Assembly: GCA_004794655.1 (NCBI GenBank)
Contig: SMMW01000645.1
Location: 166,501 to 230,500 of the forward strand
Direction of reading: 5' to 3'
Origin: Marisa cornuarietis
Taxonomy: Eukaryota > Mollusca > Gastropoda > Architaenioglossa > Ampullariidae
DNA: 64,000 bases
A program made the position numbers and the translations under genes. Position 1 is the stretch's first letter. Every line of letters starts with the position of its first letter. This document shows, piece after piece, positions 23,400 through 35,703 of this stretch. The notes beneath the pieces are model-generated. The model saw only the letters and a list, made by a program, of their open reading frames with translations. It searched no databases and was not told the origin of the DNA.

Positions 23400-26300
23400 A
23401 TTAGCATATGTAGTCAAAACAAATTACAGAATACATACTGTCTGATGTCAAACTATTCTTCGCATTCTGCAGCTCTCGCTTGAGGTACGTTTCAAATAAT
23501 TGTCTTTCGAGTGGTCTATTCACTGAACGCGAAAACTTCACCATTTTCTTTACCACCTGTCGCCAGAAATCAGTCTGAAATCAAATGATTTAGAAAACAG
23601 TTGCTTTACAAATTGGTGTACTTTATTCTCTACTAATGAACAGTTTTCTATGGAGATTTAGAATAGAAACTTTCTTGCATTCTGCTTTATCTCGCATATT
23701 TAATTAATCTGCATTCACAACACGCTCATTTTCATCTGTAGTCAAGTGGACAAGGAACTTTCCTTTCACCCAAACGGCTTGAAGTGAGTTCTCTGCATAT
23801 TCTTGGAAATTATAATTAACTGTTTCTAAGTGTGACCCCTTACACTTTTATATTTTAAATTGTATCTGTGAAAGAAAATCCCGAGACATAAAGAAGAAAT
23901 TGTTTTAGCCTTTTTAAAAAAGTTCAAATAAAAGTTTGTTTAAAAAATTACTTATTTTATTTTTAAATTTTTTACTATTTTTTAATATTGTTATCGATTT
24001 TGTTTGTTTTACTTTCTTTCTAAATGCAATCATTCAAGGGAAGGAACTATTGCATGCGAGAGCGGAACCAAATCTGCACAGGTACCATTTTTGAATGTTT
24101 ATTTATCTGAAGAAGAAAAAACAATTATTTTACTACTTATGGACCGCTGGAAATCATTTAACATTGCATTTTCACCGGAAATGAGTAACTGGTGAAACTT
24201 TCATACCATAGGACGATGGGAAACGGGAAACTTGATTACTAAATTCCATGTGGACAGAGAAGCAAACATAGTGAGTTAACTAAAAGGAATTAAGAACTCA
24301 TTAGCTTCTCTGGATCTGTATGTCATTGGCTAGCTCTGAAAGTATCTCTACCAGTTATGTTCTGGGGACGTAGAATTAAACCCTGGTCTAGATCAGGGCC
24401 TGGAGAAAACTGATTCCAAGACCATTACGGGTGACCTTGATTCCAATAATGACATGAAGTTGATGCTCACTGCCATGTTTGAACAGCAACAAGAACAGTT
24501 AATGGCTGGTTTCAACTCTGTGAAAGATCAGCTAAGTTCTGTCCAAGATACTCTGAGTTCGCTTGGGTCTGACATCAGTCACCTACGATCTAGAATTGAG
24601 CATCTAGAAGAGAAATTCAACCAAGTGCACAGAAAGTTTCAAGAAAGTTACGGACATGGAAGGTAGGCTAAATGAGTTCATGACAATTACAAATAAAAAG
24701 ATAGACAAGTTAGAGGCGTTTTCAAGGAGAGATAATCTTAAATTCTATGGAATTCAGGAATCGGACAAAGAAACATTCTTTATTTGTGCTCAGAAGGTGA
24801 TCGGTGTTTTACATGGCACTGTTCCTGATAAAGTTTGGACACTATCGGACATAGTTCGTGCACACCGTGTAGGCCATTATCGAAAGGATAAACCACACCC
24901 CATCATAGCACGTTTTACCCGATGGACAGACAAGATGGATGTGCTTACGAAAGGCAATAACAAACTAAGTGGAAAAGGTGTTAAGGTGTCGGGGGATCTC
25001 ACAACTAGACAACTAGAGATTCTAAGAGATCATCGTTCCCAGGGATTACGTGCGTACTATGTGGGAAGCAAGCTGGTCGTAGAGGAAGCCATTCTGCGTC
25101 GTCACGACAATGATGTGTCACGTGATGTGAGGGCACCACCAGCAAGTGACAGACATGGAAGCTTGACACGAAGGGAGTGTTCACCGCGAGAGGAATCCCG
25201 CCCCCGCACGCAGAACACAGCTCACACATGAGTTCCCAGGTCCTAGCTATGCCCAAGCTGTGAGTGTTCACCCGACTAAGGCTGGCGACACGAGAGACCA
25301 ATACACACCTTCTGACGTCGACGATTACCCGGCAGCAACCACACAGCCACCAAACTACAGACTAACAGAAACCAACAGAATACTGTGCCATCCCGAGACT
25401 GCTCAAATTCATATGGCCCGAGTACTCCCAACACCTCAGCTATACCTATACTTCAGAATACATCAATGTCTCAAGCCCGTCAACTGGGTGGCAGCACTCA
25501 TCGAAGCCGGTTTTCTCGAACCAGTGCTCAGCCCTTTAACGCACAAGAGATAAGACGGGCAGGTCCGGCTCAGTGAAAGGGTAAAGATGTGGCTGGGACT
25601 GGTTGTAATGTAAGCTTTCTTACCTACAACACTGAGGGGCTTGCTGGATTATATCACGGACGTGTATAGGGGGATTGTTGTCTGTCTACCGAGACCAACG
25701 CTGAGCCTCTTGCGAAGTTCTCCGCTGTTAGTCTCGGCGAGCTTTAACAATGAATGTGAATAAACCGGAAGCTTCTTATACACCAGCCTCGTTCTAGTAG
25801 TTCAACAGAAACGTGACTAAACCGGAAGCTATTTGTAACCAGCCTCGTTCTATGACTTCAATGAAAAATAATCGTCTGCAAGCAGTCCAGTAATACAAGT
25901 CCGTGATTATATGAAAGTGATGTCATAGCATACATTAAATGTTTCGATGTTTCAGTTTTAGTTGAAACATTTTCCTCAGATTTCCCACGGCGTTTATTTC
26001 CATTACATTATATTTTTATTGCTCCTGGGGTTAAAATTTGAGTATGATAATATTATTGTAGTCAGTCTGCATAGGGACCTTTTAGGAACACAAAAAGATG
26101 TAATGCTATTGTGTCTTTACCTTCCGCCAGTAAATTTAGTGTACTACAAAGAAACGGAGATTGTAAATGGAGTATGTATCGTTGAACAATGTATGCTTGA
26201 TATTCAAGAAATATTTCCGGATGTTCACTTCATGCTATGTGGAGACTTCAACGCGAGGACCGGTATTTGCATTCCCTGTGGCAGTAGCCTACCTTTTGAT

Positions 26301-28651
26301 CGTGTGGATCTTGATGTAGATAAAAATAGTTGATAATGCACTAATAACCATGCAAAGAATACTTCAGAGTATGGTAGAATGGTGGAAACAGTGGAAAGAG
26401 TTCAGGAAGTCTTGAGAGGATAAAGTGTGAAGCAGTTGCAAGATACAAAAGAAGAAAAGATAAGAAATCCACAACTTACCCCTTTTACAATTTCTGTTCC
26501 ATCCATTGCGGTATCGCTTAACTCATCATACAGTACTGTTCCTGATTCTGTTGATTCTGGCGAAGCATATTCTGTTTCTTCGAACTCTTGATGAGCTAGT
26601 AAACATTCTTTCAACAATTTTCTTTCAGTGCCTCCTTCTAAATTGTACTCTGTGTGGTCTTTTAAACCTAACCCTGATCCTTTTTCTTTTTTTCCTGTTT
26701 GTATTTCTGTCTTTGTGTCGGCTGGTAACGAGGATTTTCGTTTGACATTTTGCCTCTGTGCATGTAAATCGTCCTCGTCAGCTACCTTCTCACTTTTTAA
26801 TAATATGTCTGCTTTCACGTCTTTCTTTTCCTTCTCCGAGTGTTTCAATTGATCCACTTCGTCCGTTGTACGTTGTTTCTTTTGCAAGCTTCTCTTATCT
26901 CTCTCTTTGACTTCTTTTTTTTCTTCTTCTTCTGATATTTTATCATGTTTCTTTGGGGTCAGCTGGCTTTGAGAAGCTGTTCCAGGCAATGTTCCTTCAT
27001 CATCTTCTCCACTCTTCTTATATTCCTCTTTGACTTCTTTTTTTTCTTCTTCTTCTGATATTTTATCATGTTTCTTTGGGGTCAGCTGGCTTTGAGAAGC
27101 TGTTCCAGTCAATGTTCCTTCATCGTCTTCTCCACTCATCTTATTTTCCTCTTTGACTTCTTTTTCTTCTTTTTCTTTCGATCGTTTAGCCTGTTTCTGT
27201 GGTGTCTTTTGTTTCAGCGAAGCTGCTCCGGGGGATATTCCTTCATCGTATTCTTCACTCTTCTTCTTCTCTATTTTCTCCTGTTCAAAAGTTTTCGTGT
27301 TCGCGTCCAACGTCTCCTTTGTCGATTGTTTGACTTCCTGCTCCTGTTTCTCTTCACTTTCCGTCTCACTAACAGATGCTATTTCTTCATCTTCGTCTTC
27401 CTGGTCCTTGAATTGTTGTTCCTCTCTCTTTCTGACTCTTTTGTCCTCATCTACCTTGTTCCCTGCCTCTTGTTTATCGTTCTTTCTGTTCCTTTTCTTT
27501 CCTTCAATACCATGTCTATGCAGAAAACGTGCTTCAGCTTTGGCGTCTTCCTTGCCCTGGCACTCATTTTGATTTTTTTCTTTCTTGGCTTGCGATTTTT
27601 TCTTTCTCATGCTAAGAGTTTCCTTTTTTTCCTTGCATTTACCCTCCTCTCCCTCTCCGAGGATATCTGAACTTTCGTTTTCCTCCTTGTTTTCCTTACT
27701 TTCTTGCTTCGTCTCCGCGTCTGTGATGTTCTCTCGGCTTTTTTCACCTTCGTTTACAACCGGGTGTTTTTTGTGTTTTTTTCTTTTGTCTCTCTTGGCT
27801 TTTCTTTTTTCTTTCTCTCTTTTCATTTTCTCCATTCTCTTCCTCTTTAGTTCTAGTTGTTCTGCCTCTTTTCTCTTTTTTTCTTCTTGTTCCAAAAGAT
27901 AGTCTACTAACCAGTCTTCTTTGCTGGTTTTTTGGTTGAGAAGGCTCAAATCTAATTTACATCGCTTCAGCTCCTCCACATACTTCCGAAACCTATTGAC
28001 CAGCAAGAAGCAACACAATTATTTTTAAAAGATATGGCGAAGTCTCTCAGAAATGTGTATAATATTACTGGCGTTGTTGATTTTAAGTTTAGTTATAATT
28101 ACTTTAATTCTTATCCTAGTTTTAAGTATTATCACACAAAAAATAGAAATTTATTTTCTATTTGTCTTCTTTCTTGTTATTAAGAAACCGTGCGGCAGCT
28201 TTTCCATTAACAGATACTTCTTATTTACCATTTGTGCATAATCTTTATGTCTATTTGGGTTTATACTGTCCAAAGCCATTGCTTTAATTACCTTTTGCCT
28301 TAATAAAGGCTACAGATCACTATCTCGCCATTCACTGCATTTTTAGTTTACGTACAAAATGATGTGGTTTGAACTAAATAGAAAAGCCTTTCCTGACTTT
28401 GGGGCATTAATTTAAGCAAGTTTCCAATAGAGTACAGGTTATAACATGATGGAGAGCTGTACAAACACAAAAGATTTTGACTAATAGAGCAAGATATCTG
28501 AATTTTATAAGGGAAAAATATATAAAATTATGTTTACTACAGCGTATAATAAACACGGTAGTGGGTGCTCTGGTAGCACAATGCTTAAAGCGCTTGTCAC
28601 TTATACAGTGAGGATCGAATTCTTCGGTTCTTTCTCTTTCTGAGTGTGTGT

Positions 28652-28691
<40 letters not shown>

Positions 28692-28729
28692 GTGAGTGTG
28701 CGCGCGTGTGTGTGTGTGCGTGTGTGTGT

Positions 28730-28771
<42 letters not shown>

Positions 28772-31700
28772 TAAAACGCGAAATAAAAACTTGCAATAAT
28801 ATCCAAAATCAAACACTAAAGATTTCTTCATTTCCTGTCATTGTCTTGTCCATCAGTATTTCATTTGACAACTCACCAGTTTTTTTCTAAATTTTTTTCT
28901 ACGGCTAACTGAGCTGAAGCCAGGTCTTTCAGGTTGGGACTTTCAACAATCGTAGTTGTCATAGGTATGTTTTCGCCAGTGGTCACAATCCCCGCTGTGT
29001 AAAAGATAAAGCATTATCAGCAAAACGCGTTTCTCAAAGACATGTTGGAAGAGTTGCCCGCTGTCTACATTTGTCTTGGAAAATTCATGTTATAAAGTAT
29101 CGCTACACTTTTAGATACGGGCTTGAACATTAGCGAAAGTGAATGTTCCAGATCATCATTGAATGGCTAAGAATTTGATAAATGTAAAAATTAAGGCCAA
29201 GAGAGCCTTCTTTTAGTGCTAAATGAAAACTTTGTTTAAGGACTGGTGTTAAACGGCTAAATGTATGTAGTTCTTAGTACAGATGATCAAAGAAGTGTCT
29301 CAAGGGATTCTTTAAAATGACAAACTTCTAGAGTCTATTAAATGAAAAATAGATAGAACACATAGTCTCAACCACAGATGTAGAGAGGTTAAGCATTCTC
29401 ATTTCATAATCGTTTTCTTTATAAGCGATAACAATTAAAAATGCAATATTAGTCCATTCTGTAGAGACGTTTGAAATACGTACCTTGTATTAATCTTTCA
29501 CTGCATTTGAGACAGTCGTAAAAGAAAAGACAACAAACATGTTAATGGATCAGGGGACGTTCAGAAATCCGTTTAACAGTACACAAAACCATTACCACCA
29601 CCCCTGAAGAACTTTTCTATGATCCCGGCGACCATCATCTCCTTCTCTTCTTGATCCTTGAGCCGCAAGGTGTCCTGCGCATCCTCGCAAAAAGCGATTG
29701 CTTGTGATTGACCATTCAGCTCTAAATACTTCTTGAAGACGTTAAACTGCATCTCGTCTGCTAAGATGTCAACAAATTTTCTGAAGAAGCAAGCACAAAA
29801 AAGATCAGGTGTTACATTTTCAGTCGTCATCTGAACACTTTTTTTCCATTTGAAACCAGGAACTATATTGCACGACTTGGAAAAACTATTCTTATCGTTG
29901 AGTGTATATGATGTGTGTGCATGCGTGCGTGCGTGTGTGTGTGTGTGTGTGGGTGGGTGTGTATGTAAAAGAGAGAGGTAACAATCTTAAATAAACTAAG
30001 AAATTAAGAAACAAAACATACGATTAAACCATCAATAAAAGAATATTTACTCTTCATGCAGTAAGGGATAAATGCATTTAATGCATAATATAACACATTA
30101 CATAATAATATCATCCACAGCCACTTAGAGTGACACAGACGTTATATAATACCTGCAGACAGAAAGGAAGCAAGTAGACCAACAGAAAAACAGACTACAA
30201 AGATCAAGATACGCAGAATACCTTGGGGGTTTTGGAAGCTTAAGCTCCAGGTTGTTTCTTTCTGCTCTAACTTGCAGGAGATCGTTCATTGTTAAAGTCT
30301 GCATAACCCCCAACCTCTTGATAACGGGTCTAAGATCATCTTCCATTTCTTCAATCAGCGAGGGTTTTAGTAACGTCGCCCTGGAAATCCGCTGCCTTGG
30401 TCGAATACTGGCCAAAAATCCTAGACAGAGATGATATGTTCTAGATTCTCTTATCCTCTGTCTGCATGTCCGTCACATGTAAGCTGAGTCTGAGATCTAA
30501 TTAGTCACTCGTTAAGTTTTCAGTTATTTTGTTTTCATTGGAACCAAAGCTACCACTACCATTTTCATCCATACCGAATACTTTACAGTTTTGCTCTTAC
30601 GACTTTTTTCTATTTTCTCGTGAATTTCTTGAGATAACATTTTATGATGTTGTCTTTAGTTCTATCGTTTTATCTTACGTATGGCAAGAAAACATTTTAC
30701 AGCAATTATATATATATATATATATATGATGCAAAAATTTATTTCTTATTAAAAGCACTCAGTAAAACAAGATAATTTAGTGTAAAAAGAATAAGCGCAA
30801 TACATACTGTGACTGACGGGAGCAGAGAAATGTATGTGCAAGCTACCATAGTCGGACCGCACAATTCTTGCCAAAGAAGTCACGTCACAGACTTGTGCAT
30901 CTGGAAGATCTGCCGTACAAGTTATCACATATTCTAGTGTGCGACAAATGTCCTGTGGGCTATGACGGAACCGTACGAGAAATAACCTGGTCACTTGAGA
31001 GCGTATCATTGACGTGTGACCTGACAAAAGTCTTCAACATTCAGTTGAACCTTTTGGGTCTTCCTACAGAATCATATTCAAATCACCAATAATTCGGTCT
31101 TTTTACCTCTCGTTCCGCTTTCTTTAGTTACGAGTAAAGTTCATTGATCATCAACAGTACCTTCTCGCAAGACGATAAGAAACTGGAAGGCCAGCAAGCG
31201 ATGCTGTTCGCCCAGGACACCCACAGCGCCGTCATACTTCGTGCCACGAGGATCTGTGGGTTGCAGACATTCCATGTCTCCATCTGGATCGTGTTTGGGG
31301 TCCTCTCTCCAGGGATCTGAGAGACAGCGGCGATCAGCAAATGTTCGCATTGAAGCAGCCTCGCTTCTCCGCTTCAGCAAACAAGGCAGGACCGAAGGTA
31401 TCGGCATTGGCAGTCCCTAAAGACAGGTAAGCTTTGGAAAGTCAAACCGAATAATACTTTACCATTTTAGTGGAATGAGTCGTGAAACATCATGGTCTGC
31501 ACTTGCGGCAATCATATTTTGACAAGTCTTGCAACCGTTGAGAGTTTGAAGCGTGATCTTTAGCTCTTTGAGTCTATGCCAATAATATTTAAAAGTAAAT
31601 CCGTCTGACTTGCATTAAACTATCTCTATATCTTGCACAAGGTCTAGGTCAAAACGTGTCTGGGTACACTAGATGAAATGTTCAAAAAAATGTTTTTCCT

Positions 31701-34700
31701 CTTTGGTATTCTGAGTTTACATTTTGTACAATATTGCTGTAGAATAAAACGATACGTCGATAAATAAAATTTTAGTGAGATGAAAATTAGGACAACTTGA
31801 AGAGAATTCGCAGGTCACTAAAACTAAGGAGCTACAGCTGATTTGATAGTGATAAAAAAACAGATTAGTCAGAATTGTCACATTCACAAACTTCAGTTTA
31901 AAAAATGCACATCAGTTATAGATAGAGAAAGGTTCCACATAAGTCGCATTAAAACGATAGCTAACATGTTGGTTCAATGTAGAAACATCAAATAACTTTT
32001 GATTGCAAACTAGAAAGATAAAAACTTAAGACAGGAACAATAAATAATTTTGTAGGTGACCTAAAACACTGAAACTCCCGTATACGCCCCAGAAAGAAAC
32101 TCGAGTGATTGAAATCTTCAACTCACCGATGCCATTTTATCCTCAGCTTGTGAATCGTGTTCTAAGTTAAGGATAGGGCTGCTTGAATCCATCTGTTACA
32201 GGAAAAAGATTTGACCCATCTCATCATTGGCTCAGTACATGACGGTAACAATATCGAACATTTGCTATATTGGTTTGTGTATAACTGTATAATGTGTGAA
32301 TGTGAGTATCGCTTTATAAAATAAAGTACAGAAAAAATGTAATGTTTATAATGATACTCAGGCACAAGAAAGATGTGATAAAAATGTCTGAATGTGGTAG
32401 GGTAAAGAAATAAGATCTTATGTTTAACTAGATGCGCGCTCATTAACTGACCGCGTGCTTTCGAAAATCTTGTCTGTCGTAAAGGATGAACTGCGTCATG
32501 GGGATACTGAGTACCTGCCACACAGACGACCGCAAAGAAAACTTTGTCGGTAAGAACATTTCATCTAGTCTTAATCAAATAAAAAAGAAGTATTATAGAA
32601 CCAAATCTTTCCCTTTAGTGAAAGAGCTTAAAAGAAACAAAAATTAATTAGATATGTTATCTTTCGAATACCGAGGGATCAGACAAAAAGCGATAGGCAA
32701 TTTTGTCATGGAAATCTTCTTATTCCTATGCGAAGTGGACTTCAAACTCCAGTGGCTAGTAGCATTGTGACTTACATTGGACACGACGTCTAATGTTGAG
32801 TTGATGAGTGGTGAGCACCTGGCTTTCCTGATGTCCTCCAGAAGACTCAGCCGAATTTTATATTGTAAGATGTTGGCATCTAGACCATTGCCCATTAGGA
32901 ATCTGTTCACCACATAACGGATGTGCTTTCTGCGCAAGTCGGCATTCAAAGTCCAGTACTTAATGTGCATGCTGTTTCCCATTCGGTACAGGTCTTGCAA
33001 CTGCACAGTAGTATAAAATTTTAGAGGATATTCGTGGTAGTGTGCTAACCTGTGTAGTTAACCTGTCTGAAAGTCTTTTTATCATTAAATAAAAAAGCTG
33101 GGAGGAAGAATATGTATATGTCTCTCACATAATTTATGACCTAAAAAAACACATCTGTTTCACAAGAATTGCACAGTTGTCAGTAATTATGATTATAGTC
33201 AACTGACTAGTCCGATTGTTTGTCTTTGTCTTTGCAGATTTATGACACTCTCCATCATAACTATTGGATCCCTGATACCCCTTTCTGCCTGTTATGTTAC
33301 TCTCTTATTACTTGTCTGTATAGTTGTTTCTCCTTTATTCCTTTGTATGTTTTCCATGTTTTCTACTTGTCTTAAGAGCTGAGAGCATACTCCTTCGTAT
33401 GCGTGATTATGCGCTGTATAAATCATACGTTATTTCAGCAGCTTTTAAAACTAAATATGCAGGAAATAACAGCAAGAGAAATACCACGAGTGATTAATAT
33501 ACATAAAACGTAAAATGTTTGTCTGTCCAAAATAACGGTAAGCAAAGAGCGGATGACCTGCTGATATCGGCGCATAGCTGACCAGAAGTCAAAATAGCTG
33601 AGATGCAGCTGCTGGAGCTGATAACGCAGGTAAGAACGGAACGGACTGCCGGCCAAGTCATCACAGGCCAACAAACACAGGGTTCGCCTGCACACAGTCT
33701 CATGCACAGTAGTCAGAGTATTGTTCCTTTCTTAAATAATAATAATAATAATAGTGAAGATTTTTATAGCGCATATTCACACTCATAGAGAGCATGCTCT
33801 TAGCGCTTAAAACGAGGAAGAGACGTGGACTAAGTAGACACAGAACAAAGGGGACGAAAGAAAACGACAGTACTGACGAAACAGAAAACATTAAAAGGCA
33901 TCAAGTAACAGGAACAGAAAAATATAGTGATTCTGCGAGAAAGATGGGTAAAGTAGCAAGAGGGAAGGGGGCGGGGTTAAGAAGGACGAGCATTGTGCGG
34001 ACTGTGTTAGGAGAAATGCTTAAGGAAGAGGTGCGTTTTCAGTGCAGATTTGAAAGATTCAGTTGTAGGAAGGTGGCGGATATGGAAAGGAAGAGAGTTC
34101 CATTGTTTTGCAGCACAGTAGCCTTCTTTCTAGAAGGTAAAATCTTCCGAGAAAAACATTTGCTTTGTGTCAACGAAAAGACAAAACTAAGGATTTTAAT
34201 TGCTATTGAAAGAGGTAACGAGTGAATTGTCACCTCAATGTAAAGTAGCTAGAAGTATAAACTGACACTCAAGAGTAATATCTAAGGATGTAATTGCAAC
34301 TTTTCTGTAAGCACAAAGATGTGCCTACCTGTCAGTCACTGGCTTCTCTTGGTCCAGGTGTCGATAGCCGAAGAGGTAATGGCGCAACAGGTGGTTGAGA
34401 TAAAGCATGGGTTCGGGCTTGAGGGCCATCTCCTTCAGCGCCAGTCTCGTCAGGCTCAACACGCTAGGGGCCAGACTGATCTTACTGTCGTCATCTTCTT
34501 CCATCTCATCCGACACCTTCTTGGCCTCCTTTTTCTCCTCTTGTGTTCTGCCTGTTTTCACAGTTGATTTGCCAAAGCTCTGCTGTGCTTTTTTATTTAG
34601 CTTCCATCGATAAGCACTTCATTTTGCAAATCCTACAGTTTTTAGGTAGACAATGCAATTTTACCTTATTACTGGTCTTTTATTTATTAAATGTGGACAA

Positions 34701-35634
34701 TTGAGAGGTAAGAACAGGCGATGTGTGTAAAGATGAACGGAGTTATAAATCATGAGCCACTTCAAGCATGTAAGATACTTTAAATTTTATTACATTGAAA
34801 GTATTGAGCCTCCCACTATACTGGTCTTCTGAAATCAATCTGCTAAGCCCCATTCGCTGCAAGTCATCGACTTACTTCCTTGTGAAGGATAGTCACAAAA
34901 GTGTTCGGTGTCCAGCAGCTCTTCTACAATACATACTTCTGTTAGGTCCTTGTCACTCGTGTCGCCCTGAGACTGAGAGGCTTGTCCTTGCGATGTCTCT
35001 ATACTTGGAAGTTTTGGCCCAATGAAACCTGTGACACAGCGAACTTATTAAGACATGCGAGGTTTATAAGGGTCTCCTCGCTGAATCATGGGCAAAGCTA
35101 GGAAACTTAGCACAGACCGTTTACGATGCAGAACTACGGGCAATAAATGCAAAACATAAAAGAACGTTTTCAGCTTTGCCAGATTTTACCATTCCTAAAC
35201 AGAAATGAAACGAGCTATGTCACATATGTCTTTGGGTTTGGAATCTAAAGAACAGCAATCTAATGTGCCAGAGAAGACGTGTGTGTTCCTTGAAATTAAG
35301 GAACAGTATCTATGCTAATCAATGACTAGTTCAGGTCCAGAACTACAGGCAATAAAACCAAATCATAAAAACGCGTTTCAGCTTTTCCAAATTTTACCTT
35401 TCTTAAACAGAAATTAAAGAGCAGTATCTATGCTATCGGTTCAGGCAGCGATCCACATGTGTGCAATGCAAGAAATTACACACACATTTGTTTTAAGATC
35501 ATTAAGGAAATCATTACAAAAGTTATAATCCCTGAACGCTATTTGCTCAAACTTCATTCAGGGTGCCACAGGATCCACATAACACATATCCAGCCTGAGG
35601 TATTTAGCCATTATGATTCGTGGGCACACTGCAT

Positions 35635-35703
<69 letters not shown>

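Larger units (their letters stand above)
24360..26330 (+). mobile_element. L1/Tx1-like non-LTR fragment: ORF1 and start of endonuclease
   Basis: 24454-24666 encodes a coiled coil (SVKDQLSSVQDTLSSLGSDI). 24656-25231 continues in another frame with an RRM-like core and C-terminal domain typical of LINE ORF1p (AFSRRDNLKFYGIQES, IVRAHRVGHYRKDKPHPI, SGDLTTRQLEILRDHR). From 25610, an endonuclease starts with FLTYNTEGLAGLY, is interrupted by a MITE, and resumes YESDVIAYIKCFDVSVLVET. It ends soon after MLCGDFNARTG at about 26255. No RT is present. Clade uncertain. Confidence 0.75.

Noticed and set aside
26506..27902. Long plus-strand open frames (Phe/Ser/Leu-rich)
   Set aside because: They are antisense to exon 18 of paralog B; the complement of a K/E-rich coding sequence naturally lacks stops.
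33794..34225. 143-codon plus-strand open frame
   Set aside because: Lies in an interspersed repeat and has no recognisable domain or splice support.
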